NCBI GenBank assembly: GCA_011523385.1
Contig: WTGX01000004.1
Span: 1-64,000 of the forward strand
Reading direction: 5' to 3'
DNA from: Nitrospira sp.
GTDB taxonomy: Bacteria > Nitrospirota > Nitrospiria > Nitrospirales > UBA8639
Length of the DNA: 64,000 nucleotides
Positions 9,957 through 19,341 of the stretch are shown here, piece after piece. Below the pieces are notes generated by a model. That model made no database searches, was not told where the DNA came from, and was given only the letters and a program-made list of their open reading frames with translations. Both the position numbers and the translations under genes were made by a program. Each line of letters opens with the position of its first letter. The first letter of the stretch is position 1.

Positions 9957-10033
9957 AGGATTTTGGATTGCTGATTTTGGATTGAGGATGGTTGATTGTG
10001 GATTAAAGTAGGGGACGGCCCCCGTGCCGTCCC
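9957..10033. repeat. Composite repeat: GATTNTGGATTG tract followed by a GTAGGGG hairpin
   Basis: The first part (9957-10005) repeats the tract seen before nuoA. The second (10008-10033) is GTAGGGGACGGCC followed by a GTGCCGTCCC arm, which can fold into a hairpin. The GTAGGGG element recurs at 14745, 19256, 19296 and 42814. Confidence 0.7.
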
Positions 10034-10074
10034 AGGCTGAGGGGAGCGACGAGGTCGTCTCACGAAGGATGTTC

Positions 10075-10611
10075 ATGATCTTCGACAAGCATCAAGCGAC
10101 CGTTGATGAAATCCTGAGCCGGTATCCGGTGAGGCGCTCGGCAATGCTGCCGTTGTTGAACCTGGCGCAGAAGGAAGAGGGGTACGTGAGCCAGGCCGCG
10201 ATCAGGGAGATTGCCGGGATTCTGGACCTGACCCCGCCACAGGTGTTCGAAACCGCGACGTTTTATACCATGCTCAACCTCAAGCCCATCGGGAAGTTCC
10301 ACGTCCAGGTGTGCCGGTCGTTGATGTGCGCGCTGGTCGGGGCCGATCCCCTGATCGAATGGTTGCGCAAGCACTTGGGTATCGGCGTGGGCCAGACCAC
10401 CGGGGACAAGCTGTTCACCCTGAGCACGGTGGAATGTTTGGGGTCGTGTGGAACCGGGCCGATGATGCAAATCAACGACGATTACTACGAGCGGCTCACC
10501 GAAGAAAAAGTCGGACAGATTCTCAAGGACTTGCGGGAATCCGGCGATTGTTCATTGAAAAGCGGTCCCTTTATGGTGCCCGAACGGGGCGAGGGCGTCG
10601 TATCGTCATGA
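10075..10611 (+). CDS. nuoE: NADH-quinone oxidoreductase subunit E
   Basis: NuoE holds the [2Fe-2S] cluster N1a next to the NADH site. The 178-residue protein has the thioredoxin-like fold motifs: Cys in VQVCRSLMC (C-x4-C) and in TVECLGSCGTGP (C-x3-C), the four expected ligands. I choose the ATG at 10075 because AAGGA lies five bases upstream; the ATG at 10069 overlaps that site. Its stop overlaps the nuoF start (ATGA), a sign of translational coupling. Confidence 0.96.
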   Translation: MIFDKHQATVDEILSRYPVRRSAMLPLLNLAQKEEGYVSQAAIREIAGILDLTPPQVFETATFYTMLNLKPIGKFHVQVCRSLMCALVGADPLIEWLRKHLGIGVGQTTGDKLFTLSTVECLGSCGTGPMMQINDDYYERLTEEKVGQILKDLRESGDCSLKSGPFMVPERGEGVVSS

Positions 10612-11918
10612 AGACTTTCGAGAAGATTCTCCTGACCAACATGGAACAACCCGGCTACACCGGGTCCCTGTCCGATTATGAAGGGACCGGCGGGTATCAG
10701 GCGTTGAAAACCGTCCTGGGGAAGGTGCCGCCAAATGACATAATCGAGATGGTGAAGAAATCCGGCCTGCGTGGCCGTGGCGGGGCCGGTTTCCCTACCG
10801 GTGTGAAATGGGGTTTTATTCCCAAGGACCATCCCGGTCCCCGATACCTGTGCTGCAACGCCGATGAAAGCGAGCCCGGCACGTTCAAGGACCGTCAATT
10901 GATGGAACGGGACCCCCACCAGGTCCTCGAAGGCATTGCCATCTCCTGTTACGCCATTGGCGCGCAAACCGCCTATATCTATATCAGGGGCGAATTCCGG
11001 CTGGCGGCGAAGATCCTGGAGCGGGCCATTGCCGAGGCCTGCGAAGCCGGGCACCTGGGTTCCGATATTTACGGCAGCGGCGTCACCGTACACGTGTACG
11101 TGCACGCCGGGGCCGGTGCCTATATCTGTGGCGAAGAAACCGCGCTGCTCGAATCCCTGGAAGGCAAGCGGGGCAAGCCCCGGACGAAGCCGCCGTTCCC
11201 GGCCACGCACGGCCTCTACCAGAAACCCACGGTGGTCAATAACGTGGAGACACTGGCGAACGTCCCCCACATCGTGAATCGGGGAGCCGAATGGTTTGCC
11301 TCCATCGGCGTCCCGCCCAAAAGCACCGGCACGCGGATCTTTTGTCTGAGCGGCCACGTGAAACGTCCGGGGAATTATGAATTGCCCGTGAACGCGACGT
11401 TCCGTGACCTGATTTATGAGCTTGGGGGCGGCATGCGGTCGGACAAGCCGCTCAAGGCGTTCATCCCGGGCGGGGCCTCGGCGCCGTTTCTGACCCCGGA
11501 CCACGTGGACGTGCAAATGGATTTCGAATCGGTGGCTATGGCCGGTTCGATGTCCGGGTCTGGCGGGATCACTGTGATGGAAGAAGGCACGAGCATGGTG
11601 TGGGCGGCCCTTCGCCTGATGGAATTTTTCTATCACGAGTCATGCGGGAAATGTACGCCCTGCCGGGAAGGTAGTTCGTGGATCGTGCAGATTTTGCAAC
11701 GGATCCTGAACAAACAGGGACGGCCGGAAGATTTACGGACGCTCACGGAAATTTGCGAGAACATCGGCGGCAGAACGGTCTGTGCGTTCGGCGATGCGGA
11801 AATCGCCCCGGTGCAGAGCACGTTGAAATATTGGCGGAATGAATATGAGGCCCTGATTGAAGAAGCCGAGGCACTCAAGGGGAGCAGGAAAGAAATCCCC
11901 GTCCTGAGCGTAGCGTAG
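10608..11918 (+). CDS. nuoF: NADH-quinone oxidoreductase subunit F
   Basis: NuoF binds FMN and NADH and carries cluster N3. The 436-residue product has the FMN/NADH motifs GRGGAGFPTGVKW and CNADESEPGTFKDR, GAGAYICGEETALLESLEG, and the cluster ligands SCGKCTPCREG with a fourth cysteine in GRTVCAFGDAE. The start overlaps the nuoE stop. The last codons and the TAG stop (11916-11918) lie inside an interspersed repeat, so the final four or so residues (LSVA) are probably repeat-derived rather than part of the ancestral subunit. Confidence 0.97.
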   Translation: MKTFEKILLTNMEQPGYTGSLSDYEGTGGYQALKTVLGKVPPNDIIEMVKKSGLRGRGGAGFPTGVKWGFIPKDHPGPRYLCCNADESEPGTFKDRQLMERDPHQVLEGIAISCYAIGAQTAYIYIRGEFRLAAKILERAIAEACEAGHLGSDIYGSGVTVHVYVHAGAGAYICGEETALLESLEGKRGKPRTKPPFPATHGLYQKPTVVNNVETLANVPHIVNRGAEWFASIGVPPKSTGTRIFCLSGHVKRPGNYELPVNATFRDLIYELGGGMRSDKPLKAFIPGGASAPFLTPDHVDVQMDFESVAMAGSMSGSGGITVMEEGTSMVWAALRLMEFFYHESCGKCTPCREGSSWIVQILQRILNKQGRPEDLRTLTEICENIGGRTVCAFGDAEIAPVQSTLKYWRNEYEALIEEAEALKGSRKEIPVLSVA

Positions 11919-11936
11919 CTGCGCGGAGTCGAAGGG
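11903..11936. repeat. Interspersed repeat CCTGAGCGTAG...TCGAAGGG at the nuoF stop
   Basis: It belongs to the CCTGAGC...TCGAAGG family also seen inside the end of nuoM (near 20860-20877) and, inverted, near 42738-42756. It supplies the nuoF stop codon. Confidence 0.65.
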
Positions 11937-11967
11937 AATTACTGAACGCATGCGGTAAGAATTAACC

Positions 11968-14655
11968 ATGTCGAATTCTCCAAACATGTTGACGATCACG
12001 ATTGATGGAATCCGCACGCAGGTGCCGGAAGGCACGCTTGTGATCGAGGCGGCCCGGCAGGTCGGCGTGATGGTGCCTCATTTTTGCTACCACCCGAAGT
12101 TGGCGCCCGACGCGAATTGCCGGATGTGCCTGGTGGAGATCGAAAAAATTCCGAAACTCCAAACCTCGTGCAGCACGCGCGTGGCGGAAGGCATGGTCGT
12201 GCGGTCGTCGGCGCCGCACGTCGAGTCCGCGCGGAAGTGGGTGTTGCAGTTGTTGTTGGGCAATCATCCGCTCGATTGTCCGGTGTGCGACCAGGGCGGC
12301 CGTTGCGACTTGCAGGATTTTTCGCACGAATACACACCCACCGTCAGCCGGTTCAAGGAACTGAAGCGGGTCTTTCCCAAACAGTACCTCGGCCCGGTCA
12401 TCGAAACCCAGATGAACCGTTGCGTGTCGTGCATGCGTTGTGTGCGGTATTGCGACGAAGTGATTGACGCCCAGGCATTGGCGGCCGACGGGCGCGGTAC
12501 GCTCACGCAGATTACGCATTGGGCCGGCAATGAACTCGAATGCGACATGTGCGGCGGGTGTATCCAGATTTGCCCGGTCGGGGCCATTACCAGCCGGTTG
12601 TCGATGTACGACTATCGTCCGTGGATGCTCAAGCGGGCAGAGACCATTTGTTCCTATTGCGGAGACGGATGCCAGATCACGGTCCAGCGCAAGGACGATC
12701 AATTGATCGAAGTCAATTCGGCTTTGGGCGCCGGCCGGAACAACGGGGACCTGTGTGCCCGCGGCTATTTCGGGTACCACGCCGCGGTCAACCCTGATCG
12801 GGTCCGGCATCCGCTCGTGCGCCGGGCCGACGGCTCCTTTGCCGAAGTCACGTGGGAGGAAGCCTTGGACCGCGTGGCCCGGGAGTTCACGGCTATTAAA
12901 GCGAAACACGGCGCCGATGCGATCGGCGGTCTCATCACGGCTCGCTGTACCAACGAGGACTTGTACCTGTTCCAGAAATTCATGCGCGTCGTGATCGGGA
13001 CGAACCAGATCGACAGCAGCGCACGGTACGGGTACATCAACGGCGTGCGGGCCCTCCGGCGCGTGCAGGGCACGCATCGATGGACGGTTCGCTATGAGGA
13101 CGTGGCCAGGGCCGAAGCTATCATGCTGGTCGGCACCAACCTCAATGAGTCCAATCCCATCACGGCCCTTCATGTGAAGCGAGCCGTGAAACACGCAGGT
13201 GCCCAATTGATCACCTTGGAGTCCTTGCTTCCGTTCCGCTCGACGGTGAGTAACGTGACCACGCTTGCCCGGCATCATCTCATGGTAAAGAGCGGCCGGT
13301 TCGCCGCGGCCATCCTGGGTCTGTTGAAGGCCGCTGTCGAGTCTGACCTGGTCCACGAGGACATTGCCAGGGAGGCGCCGGAGTTCGTGCAAACGATACG
13401 GGACAACGCGGCCAGGGTATCCTGGAAATCGATCCAGGAGCAGTGCGGTCTCCCGCAAGCGGAGATTGAAGCCGCGGCCAGGACGTATGCACAGGCCCAA
13501 CGCGCCGTTGTGCTGGTTGGAAGGGAGGTCCTTCGTTCGCTGGGCGGGGAGAGGATGGTGACCAACCTCTTGGATCTCCAGATCCTGACGGGGCATCTCC
13601 GGAGAGAAGGTTCGGGGCTGGGTTGTTTGGCTGAAGCGAACAATGAGCAGGGCGCCGTGGAAATGGGGGCCGTGGCCGAATATTTCCCGGGTCCCGCGGA
13701 TCTTCACGACGAAGAGAGTCAACGAACCTTGACGCGGGCCTGGGGGCAGGCGGTACCGGGAGGCGCGCCGGCCACCTTGCCGGATCTGCTGGGCCGGGCC
13801 AAGGCCGGTGCCATCAAATCGTTATTTATCGTGGGAGAAAATCCGGTCGAATCGTTGCCGGGTGACGCCGGTGTGACCGGGGCGCTGGATGCGCTGGAGT
13901 TCCTGGTCTGTCAGGAACTGTTTCTGACGGAAACCGCGAAGCGGGCGCACGTGGTGTTTCCCGCGTGTTCGGCCATGGAAAAGGACGGCACGTTTACCAA
14001 TACGGAAGGTCACGTGCAGTCCGTTCGTCAATCGATCGAGCCGCTGGGGGAGAGCCGGCCCGATTGGGAAATGTTTTCAGCCCTATCGGTGTTGATGGAA
14101 CAGCCCATCGAGTACGGTGAAGTCAAGGAGATCTTCAAGGAAATACGCGGCGTGATTCCGGGGTATGGTCTTCTGGGCCCGGCTTCCACGCCGCCGAAAG
14201 CCAACGAGAATACGGTCGCGCAATACGTGAAGACCGGGTTCAAGGAAGATATCGACCGGCGGTATGCGCTCGATTCATTGTCCGCCGCGCCGGAAGGGGC
14301 GATGACGCTACGGTTGGTCCAGTCCCTGTATCATTCCGGAAAATACAGTACCCGCGCAAAGGGATTGATGGAAATCGAAGGGGAAGGGGGGCTGCAAATC
14401 AATTCCCGCGAGGCCCGGCGATTGGGAGTCGAGGAAGGCCAGGCCGTCCGGCTCGCAAACGATGGCGGGCAAGCCACCGTTTCCGTGAAACTCAATGACC
14501 GCGTGCCCGATGCCGTGGCGTGGTATCCCGAGCATTTCGACCAGTCCGTGCGGGCGTTGTTCTCGTTGAACGGGCCTGCCCCCGCGAAAACGGGAGTTGA
14601 TCCGCAGACCCACGTGCCCGTATGGAAGACGACTCACGTCACTGTGACAAAGTAG
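11968..14655 (+). CDS. nuoG: NADH-quinone oxidoreductase subunit G
   Basis: NuoG is the large iron-sulfur subunit of the peripheral arm. The 895-residue chain has an N-terminal [2Fe-2S] domain (CYHPKL...CRMC, then CSTR), the His-plus-three-Cys cluster site HPLDCPVCDQGGRC, two four-cysteine sites (CVSCMRCVRYC and CDMCGGCIQICPVGAI), and an additional ETICSYCGDGC site with a distant DLCARG cysteine, matching the N7 cluster found only in some bacteria. The rest is a molybdopterin-oxidoreductase-like domain that has lost its cofactor role in this family. The ribosome site is weak, suggesting coupling to upstream translation. Confidence 0.97.
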   Translation: MSNSPNMLTITIDGIRTQVPEGTLVIEAARQVGVMVPHFCYHPKLAPDANCRMCLVEIEKIPKLQTSCSTRVAEGMVVRSSAPHVESARKWVLQLLLGNHPLDCPVCDQGGRCDLQDFSHEYTPTVSRFKELKRVFPKQYLGPVIETQMNRCVSCMRCVRYCDEVIDAQALAADGRGTLTQITHWAGNELECDMCGGCIQICPVGAITSRLSMYDYRPWMLKRAETICSYCGDGCQITVQRKDDQLIEVNSALGAGRNNGDLCARGYFGYHAAVNPDRVRHPLVRRADGSFAEVTWEEALDRVAREFTAIKAKHGADAIGGLITARCTNEDLYLFQKFMRVVIGTNQIDSSARYGYINGVRALRRVQGTHRWTVRYEDVARAEAIMLVGTNLNESNPITALHVKRAVKHAGAQLITLESLLPFRSTVSNVTTLARHHLMVKSGRFAAAILGLLKAAVESDLVHEDIAREAPEFVQTIRDNAARVSWKSIQEQCGLPQAEIEAAARTYAQAQRAVVLVGREVLRSLGGERMVTNLLDLQILTGHLRREGSGLGCLAEANNEQGAVEMGAVAEYFPGPADLHDEESQRTLTRAWGQAVPGGAPATLPDLLGRAKAGAIKSLFIVGENPVESLPGDAGVTGALDALEFLVCQELFLTETAKRAHVVFPACSAMEKDGTFTNTEGHVQSVRQSIEPLGESRPDWEMFSALSVLMEQPIEYGEVKEIFKEIRGVIPGYGLLGPASTPPKANENTVAQYVKTGFKEDIDRRYALDSLSAAPEGAMTLRLVQSLYHSGKYSTRAKGLMEIEGEGGLQINSREARRLGVEEGQAVRLANDGGQATVSVKLNDRVPDAVAWYPEHFDQSVRALFSLNGPAPAKTGVDPQTHVPVWKTTHVTVTK

Positions 14656-14744
14656 GCAACGAGCGATCTCAGACGCATGGGCCATTGGAGCAAGACATGA
14701 ATCTGAAGCAAATTGAAGATGAGGCTCTCCATCAGGAAGAAATT

Positions 14745-14770
14745 GTAGGGGCGGACCTGCGTGTCCGCCC
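14745..14770. repeat. GTAGGGG hairpin element between nuoG and nuoH
   Basis: GTAGGGGCGGACC pairs with the following GTGTCCGCCC arm. It is one of five copies of this family in the window. Confidence 0.7.
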
Positions 14771-14800
14771 TGATGAAAAGATCATTAGAGGAGTGTTCCC

Positions 14801-15862
14801 GTGTTTGATACCAGCATTAAATTAGCGTTGACCTTATCGCAAATCGGGGCCGTGATGGGCGTGGTCCTGCTGACCGTGGCGATACTCACCTTGTTGGAGC
14901 GGAAAGTGCTCAGTTGGATGCAGGACCGGATGGGCCCGATGGAAGTCGGACCATACGGGGTCCTGCAACCGGTGGCCGACGGGCTGAAGTTGTTCTTCAA
15001 GGAAGACATCATCCCGGCCGGCGCAAACAAGATCATGTTCAGTCTCGCCCCCATTCTCGTGCTGGTGCCGGCCTTGATCGGGTTTGCGGTCATCCCGTTC
15101 GGGCCGAACTGGACGATCGACGTCATGGGGGTGGAATTCAAGCCCTTCGTGATCAGCGACATCAATATCGGCGTGCTGTACATCCTGGCGTTCGCGTCCA
15201 TCGGGGCATACGGGGTCATCCTGGGCGGATGGGCCTCCAACAGCAAATACTCGTTGTTGGGCGGCCTTAGGTCCGCGGCCCAGTTGATCAGCTATGAACT
15301 CAACGTGGGGTTGGCGATCGTGGGTGTGTTGTTGCTGGCGGGGAGTTTGAGCCTGGTCGAAATCACCGAAGCCCAGGCCGGCGGGTTCTGGAACTGGTTT
15401 GCCTTTGACCCCTTGCCCTTTCCGCAGTTCATCGCCTTTGTGATTTTCTTGATCGCCTCCGTGGCAGAAACCAACCGGCTGCCCTTTGACTTGCCGGAAG
15501 CGGAAAGCGAACTGGTCGCGGGGTTCTTCACGGAATACAGCGGCATGCGGTTCGCGTTTTTCTTCATGGCGGAATATTCGAACATGATTCTGGTGTCGTG
15601 CATGTCCACCGTCCTCTTCTTCGGCGGCTGGCACGCGCCCTTGCCATTCTTGCAGGCCCCGGGGATGTTCGCTTGGGTGACGGGGATTTTCTGGTTCACG
15701 GCGAAGGTCTATTTTTTCCTGTTCCTGTTTTTCTGGATACGGGCGACGCTACCGCGATTGCGGTACGACCAGTTGATGCGGTTCGGGTGGAAGGTGCTGC
15801 TGCCCATTGCCTTGGGGAACGTGGTGGTGACGTCGCTGCTCGCCTATATCTTCCCCAATTAG
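14801..15862 (+). CDS. nuoH: NADH-quinone oxidoreductase subunit H
   Basis: NuoH is the membrane subunit that forms the quinone entry channel with NuoB and NuoD. The 353-residue protein has about eight hydrophobic helices and the family signatures LLERKVLSWMQDRMGPMEVGPYG and AETNRLPFDLPEAESELVAGFFTEYSGMRF (the acid-rich loop facing NuoCD). The start is GTG, with GAGGAG seven bases upstream, and it directly follows a repeat element in the nuoG-nuoH gap. Confidence 0.97.
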   Translation: MFDTSIKLALTLSQIGAVMGVVLLTVAILTLLERKVLSWMQDRMGPMEVGPYGVLQPVADGLKLFFKEDIIPAGANKIMFSLAPILVLVPALIGFAVIPFGPNWTIDVMGVEFKPFVISDINIGVLYILAFASIGAYGVILGGWASNSKYSLLGGLRSAAQLISYELNVGLAIVGVLLLAGSLSLVEITEAQAGGFWNWFAFDPLPFPQFIAFVIFLIASVAETNRLPFDLPEAESELVAGFFTEYSGMRFAFFFMAEYSNMILVSCMSTVLFFGGWHAPLPFLQAPGMFAWVTGIFWFTAKVYFFLFLFFWIRATLPRLRYDQLMRFGWKVLLPIALGNVVVTSLLAYIFPN

Positions 15863-15867
15863 ATTAG

Positions 15868-15888
15868 ATCCCCGACCGGGTCGGGGAC
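15868..15888. repeat. Perfect GC-rich palindrome between nuoH and nuoI
   Basis: CCCCGACCGGGTCGGGG at 15870-15886 is self-complementary around a single central G. It lacks a T run, so I do not call it a terminator. It may be another interspersed element or a processing hairpin. Confidence 0.5.
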
Positions 15889-15909
15889 AAGCTCCGAGGA
15901 GCCGGGTCG

Positions 15910-16449
15910 ATGAAACTCAAAAAGTGGATTCAGTCGCTCATCTTTTTTGAAATCCTCCTGGGCATGAAGGAGACGCTCAAGCATTTCCTGAAATATCGTC
16001 CCATTACCCTGGAGTATCCCCACGTCAAGAAACCGCTGCCCGAGAATTACCGGGGCATGTTGGGGTTGCTGCGATACGACGATGATACGGAAAAATGCGT
16101 GGGATGTGACCTGTGCGAGGCGGCCTGTCCCTCTCGCGTGATTCGCGTGGTGAGCGCCGAGGTGCCCGGGGAACCCACCAAGCGGTACGCCAAGGAATAT
16201 TACATGGACATGACCCGTTGCCTGTTCTGCGGGTTGTGCGTCGAAGCCTGTCCGGTGGATGCCCTGGGTATGTCGCAGGAATTCGAGTGGGCCGTGTACG
16301 ACAAACGCCATTTGCAATTGAATAAAGAACAACTATTGGCAATCGGAGATCGGGCATTTCCGGAACGAGAAAAACGGTTGGAATTCCAGCATCCCAACGT
16401 GGCCTATTTCAACGTCTCCTTCAAGGACATTCCGGAAAAGGAATTTTGA
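15910..16449 (+). CDS. nuoI: NADH-quinone oxidoreductase subunit I
   Basis: NuoI carries two [4Fe-4S] clusters (N6a and N6b) that pass electrons to N2. The 179-residue protein has two ferredoxin motifs, CVGCDLCEAACPS and CLFCGLCVEACPVDAL, and an N-terminal amphipathic stretch that attaches it to the membrane arm. It sits between nuoH and nuoJ in the usual order. Confidence 0.97.
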   Translation: MKLKKWIQSLIFFEILLGMKETLKHFLKYRPITLEYPHVKKPLPENYRGMLGLLRYDDDTEKCVGCDLCEAACPSRVIRVVSAEVPGEPTKRYAKEYYMDMTRCLFCGLCVEACPVDALGMSQEFEWAVYDKRHLQLNKEQLLAIGDRAFPEREKRLEFQHPNVAYFNVSFKDIPEKEF

Positions 16450-16532
16450 TTTTCGCCCGATTTACCTGTCCCGATGCCTTTCCCCCTGTCCGGTCGACGC
16501 GCAGGCGTCCTTAACGGGAGCAACGTGTAACG

Positions 16533-17045
16533 GTGGGTACATTCGTCTTCCTGTATTTTGCCGCAGTGATCGTGATGGCTGCGTCGCTCGTCGTCGCGCT
16601 CCGCAATCCCATCTACAGCGCCCTGTCCCTGCTGGTCATGTTCTTCCACGTGGCCGGGCTCTACGTCACGCTGCACGCCGAGTTTCTGGCCGCCATTCAG
16701 ATCATCGTCTACGCCGGGGCGATCCTGGTGCTTTACCTGTTCGTCGTGATGCTGCTGAACGTGAAACGCGATGAGCGGTACAACCAGCAGGGGACGGTGG
16801 CGTTGTTTCTCGGCGTGGTGCTGTTGACCGAAGCCGTGTTGCTCGCGGTCAGTCGCGGGGTCACCGTGGCGACGCCGGACCCGGGACCGGAAGGGACGGC
16901 CAGGGCCGTGGGGAACACGGAATCGATCGGGGAAGTCCTGTATTCCACCTACCTGTTCCCGTTTGAAATCGCCTCGCTCATCCTGCTGGTGGCCATGATC
17001 GGCGCGGTCATTTTATCCAAGAAAGGCATCATGGAATCGCAATGA
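16533..17045 (+). CDS. nuoJ: NADH-quinone oxidoreductase subunit J
   Basis: NuoJ is a membrane subunit near the quinone end of the proton-pumping arm. The 170-residue chain has five hydrophobic helices and the conserved block [27 protein letters not shown], whose third helix contains the pi-bulge in solved structures. The start is GTG, with a GGAG-containing stretch upstream. Its stop overlaps the nuoK start. Confidence 0.96.
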   Translation: MGTFVFLYFAAVIVMAASLVVALRNPIYSALSLLVMFFHVAGLYVTLHAEFLAAIQIIVYAGAILVLYLFVVMLLNVKRDERYNQQGTVALFLGVVLLTEAVLLAVSRGVTVATPDPGPEGTARAVGNTESIGEVLYSTYLFPFEIASLILLVAMIGAVILSKKGIMESQ

Positions 17046-17347
17046 GCGTGCCCGTGGAATTCTACCTGGTGCTGAGCGGGCTGGTGTTCACCATCGGGCT
17101 CGTCGGCGTCCTGGTCCGGAAAAATCTCATCATCATCCTGCTGTCCATTGAATTGATGCTCAATGCCACGAACATCAATTTCGTGGCCTTTTCCTCCCAT
17201 TTCGGCAACCTGGCAGGCCAGGTCTTCGTGTTCTTCGCCCTGACCGTGGCGGCCGCGGAGGTGGCCGTGGGTCTCGCCATCATCATCGCCCTCTACCGCC
17301 ATCACGCCAGCATCAACGTCGATGATTTTCGCTTGTTGAAATGGTAA
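17042..17347 (+). CDS. nuoK: NADH-quinone oxidoreductase subunit K
   Basis: NuoK is a three-helix membrane subunit with two buried glutamates that form part of a proton channel. The 101-residue product has both: one in [18 protein letters not shown] and one in [17 protein letters not shown]. The ATG lies within the nuoJ stop (ATGA overlap). Spacing to nuoL is only four bases. Confidence 0.97.
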   Translation: MSVPVEFYLVLSGLVFTIGLVGVLVRKNLIIILLSIELMLNATNINFVAFSSHFGNLAGQVFVFFALTVAAAEVAVGLAIIIALYRHHASINVDDFRLLKW

Positions 17348-17351
17348 CGCC

Positions 17352-19259
17352 ATGCTGTATGCCCTGATCCCCCTCCTGCCGCTCCTGGCCTTCGTCGTGC
17401 TCAGCTTCGCCGGGCACGTGCTGAAGGAGCGCGCGCACCTGATAGCCGTGCCTGCGGTCTGGTTGTCCTTCCTGTTGTCGGTCCTGGCCTTTTCCGAAGT
17501 CGCGGGCGGGCGCGTGCTGGAAATTCCCCTGTATACCTGGGCGGCTTCCGGCGATCTCACCATCCGGCTCGGTCTCTACGTGGACGAGTTGACAGCGGCC
17601 ATGTTGCTGCTGGTGACCATCGTCAGCGGATTGGTACACGTCTATACCATCGGGTACATGCACGGCGAACCGGGGTACGCGAGGTTTTTCGCCAACATCG
17701 CGCTGTTCACGTTCTCGATGCTGATGCTGGTCATGTCCGACAACTTCCTTCAACTGTTCGTGTTCTGGGAAGCGGTCGGGTTGTGTTCCTATTTGCTGAT
17801 CGGCCACTGGTATGACCGTCACACGGCACGAGCCGCGGCCACCAAGGCGTTTATCGTCAACCGGGTCGGGGACTTCGGGTTCCTGCTGGGCATCCTGTTG
17901 GTGTTCGTGGTCTTCGGGACCTTGCAGTACCAACCCGTGTTCACCGAGGCTGCGGCCCTGAGCGAGTCGAAGGGCGGCGCCGTGATCGACGTGCTGGGCG
18001 CGTTCGGCGGCGGATGGGAAGTGTCCGCGATGACCCTGATCTGCCTGCTGCTGTTCGTCGGCGCCGTGGGAAAATCCGCGCAAGTCCCGCTGCACGTGTG
18101 GCTGCCGGACGCCATGGAAGGCCCCACGCCCATTTCCGCCCTGATCCACGCTGCGACCATGGTGACCGCCGGCGTGTTTATGGTGGCGCGGTTGGCTCCC
18201 CTGTACAACGTGTCTCCCGTGGCCATGGCCGTCGTGGCAATCGTGGGAGGTGTCACCATGTTCGTCGGCGCCACGATCGCCCTCACGCAAAACGATATCA
18301 AGCGCGTGGTGGCCTATTCGACCGTAAGTCAACTCGGGTACATGATGATGGCGTGCGGGTTGGGGGGATACGTGGCCGGCATCTATCACCTGCTGACGCA
18401 CGGCGCCTTCAAGGCGCTGCTTTTCCTGGGATGCGGGTCCGTCATCCTGGCCGTACATCACGAGCAGGACATGCAACGCATGGGTGGCTTGAAGAACAAG
18501 ATGCCGATCACCTACTGGACGTTCATCATCGGATCGTTGGCCCTGGCCGGATTTCCTCTGACCGCTGGATTTTTCAGTAAGGACGAGTTGCTGCTTTCCG
18601 CCTGGAACGCGGGGTTGCTGGGCCAGGTCCTGGCGGTGGCGGGGATCCTCACCGCGGGGTTGACGGCGTTCTACAGTTTCCGGCTGGTGTTCGTGGCATT
18701 TTGGGGAGAATCCCGTGTTGATCCGCATCACGCCGATCACGTGCATGAACAGCCCCTGGTCGTGACCGCGCCCCTGATGGTGTTGGCCGTTCTGAGTATC
18801 GCCACGGGGTACCTGGGCATTCCGGAGTTCCTGCAACAAGCCTTCCCCGGCAGTGAAGGCGGAGGGCACCATGGCGCGGCGGCCACGGGCGTCATGCTGG
18901 CGGCCACGTTGGCCGGCGTGCTCGGCATTGCCGCGGCCTACGTCGTCTACGTGAAGTCGCCCGATGCTCCTGACCGCCTGATGAACCGGTGGCAGGCGTT
19001 GTACCGCGGTTCGCTCAACAAATGGTACGTGGACGAAGCCTATGACAAAGCGTTCGTGAACCCCACGTTCACGCTGGCGGACCGGATGTGGAAAAAGGTG
19101 GACGTGGCCATCATCGACAACGCGGTGAACGGCGTGGCCCGCGGGTTTGCCTGGTGGGGATGGATGGCCCGCCTGATTCAAACCGGCGAAACGCAAAATT
19201 ACGCGCTCAGCATGGCCATGGGCGCGGTCATTATCCTGACCGCGTACCTGATATTGTAG
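17352..19259 (+). CDS. nuoL: NADH-quinone oxidoreductase subunit L
   Basis: NuoL is the distal antiporter-like subunit. The 635-residue protein has the proton-channel motifs WEAVGLCSYLLIG, GKSAQVPLHVWLPDAMEGPTP with the conserved lysine, and SALIHAATMVTAGVFM, plus a C-terminal part corresponding to the long lateral helix. The TAG stop at 19257-19259 is the TAG of a GTAGGGG repeat, so the original terminus may have been lost or trimmed when the repeat arrived. Confidence 0.97.
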   Translation: MLYALIPLLPLLAFVVLSFAGHVLKERAHLIAVPAVWLSFLLSVLAFSEVAGGRVLEIPLYTWAASGDLTIRLGLYVDELTAAMLLLVTIVSGLVHVYTIGYMHGEPGYARFFANIALFTFSMLMLVMSDNFLQLFVFWEAVGLCSYLLIGHWYDRHTARAAATKAFIVNRVGDFGFLLGILLVFVVFGTLQYQPVFTEAAALSESKGGAVIDVLGAFGGGWEVSAMTLICLLLFVGAVGKSAQVPLHVWLPDAMEGPTPISALIHAATMVTAGVFMVARLAPLYNVSPVAMAVVAIVGGVTMFVGATIALTQNDIKRVVAYSTVSQLGYMMMACGLGGYVAGIYHLLTHGAFKALLFLGCGSVILAVHHEQDMQRMGGLKNKMPITYWTFIIGSLALAGFPLTAGFFSKDELLLSAWNAGLLGQVLAVAGILTAGLTAFYSFRLVFVAFWGESRVDPHHADHVHEQPLVVTAPLMVLAVLSIATGYLGIPEFLQQAFPGSEGGGHHGAAATGVMLAATLAGVLGIAAAYVVYVKSPDAPDRLMNRWQALYRGSLNKWYVDEAYDKAFVNPTFTLADRMWKKVDVAIIDNAVNGVARGFAWWGWMARLIQTGETQNYALSMAMGAVIILTAYLIL

Positions 19260-19282
19260 GGGACGGCCCCTGTGCCGTCCCG
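19256..19282. repeat. GTAGGGG hairpin element supplying the nuoL stop
   Basis: GTAGGGGACGGCC and the TGTGCCGTCC arm form a hairpin. The second to fourth bases are the nuoL stop codon. Confidence 0.7.
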
Positions 19283-19295
19283 CGGGCATGGCGCG

Positions 19296-19320
19296 GTAGA
19301 GGACGGCTGTGCCGTCCCGA
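19296..19320. repeat. Second GTAGGGG-type element before nuoM
   Basis: GTAGAGGACGGCTGTGCCGTCC is a shortened copy 13 bases after the previous one. Together they fill the nuoL-nuoM gap. Confidence 0.65.
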
Positions 19321-19341
19321 AATGAAAGGATTCTGATCGAC

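Noticed and set aside
11962-13722. Long open frame antisense to nuoG
   Set aside because: It is explained by the codon pattern of nuoG; no start signals.
15868-15888. Terminator between nuoH and nuoI
   Set aside because: The palindrome has no T run and lies inside an operon that continues.
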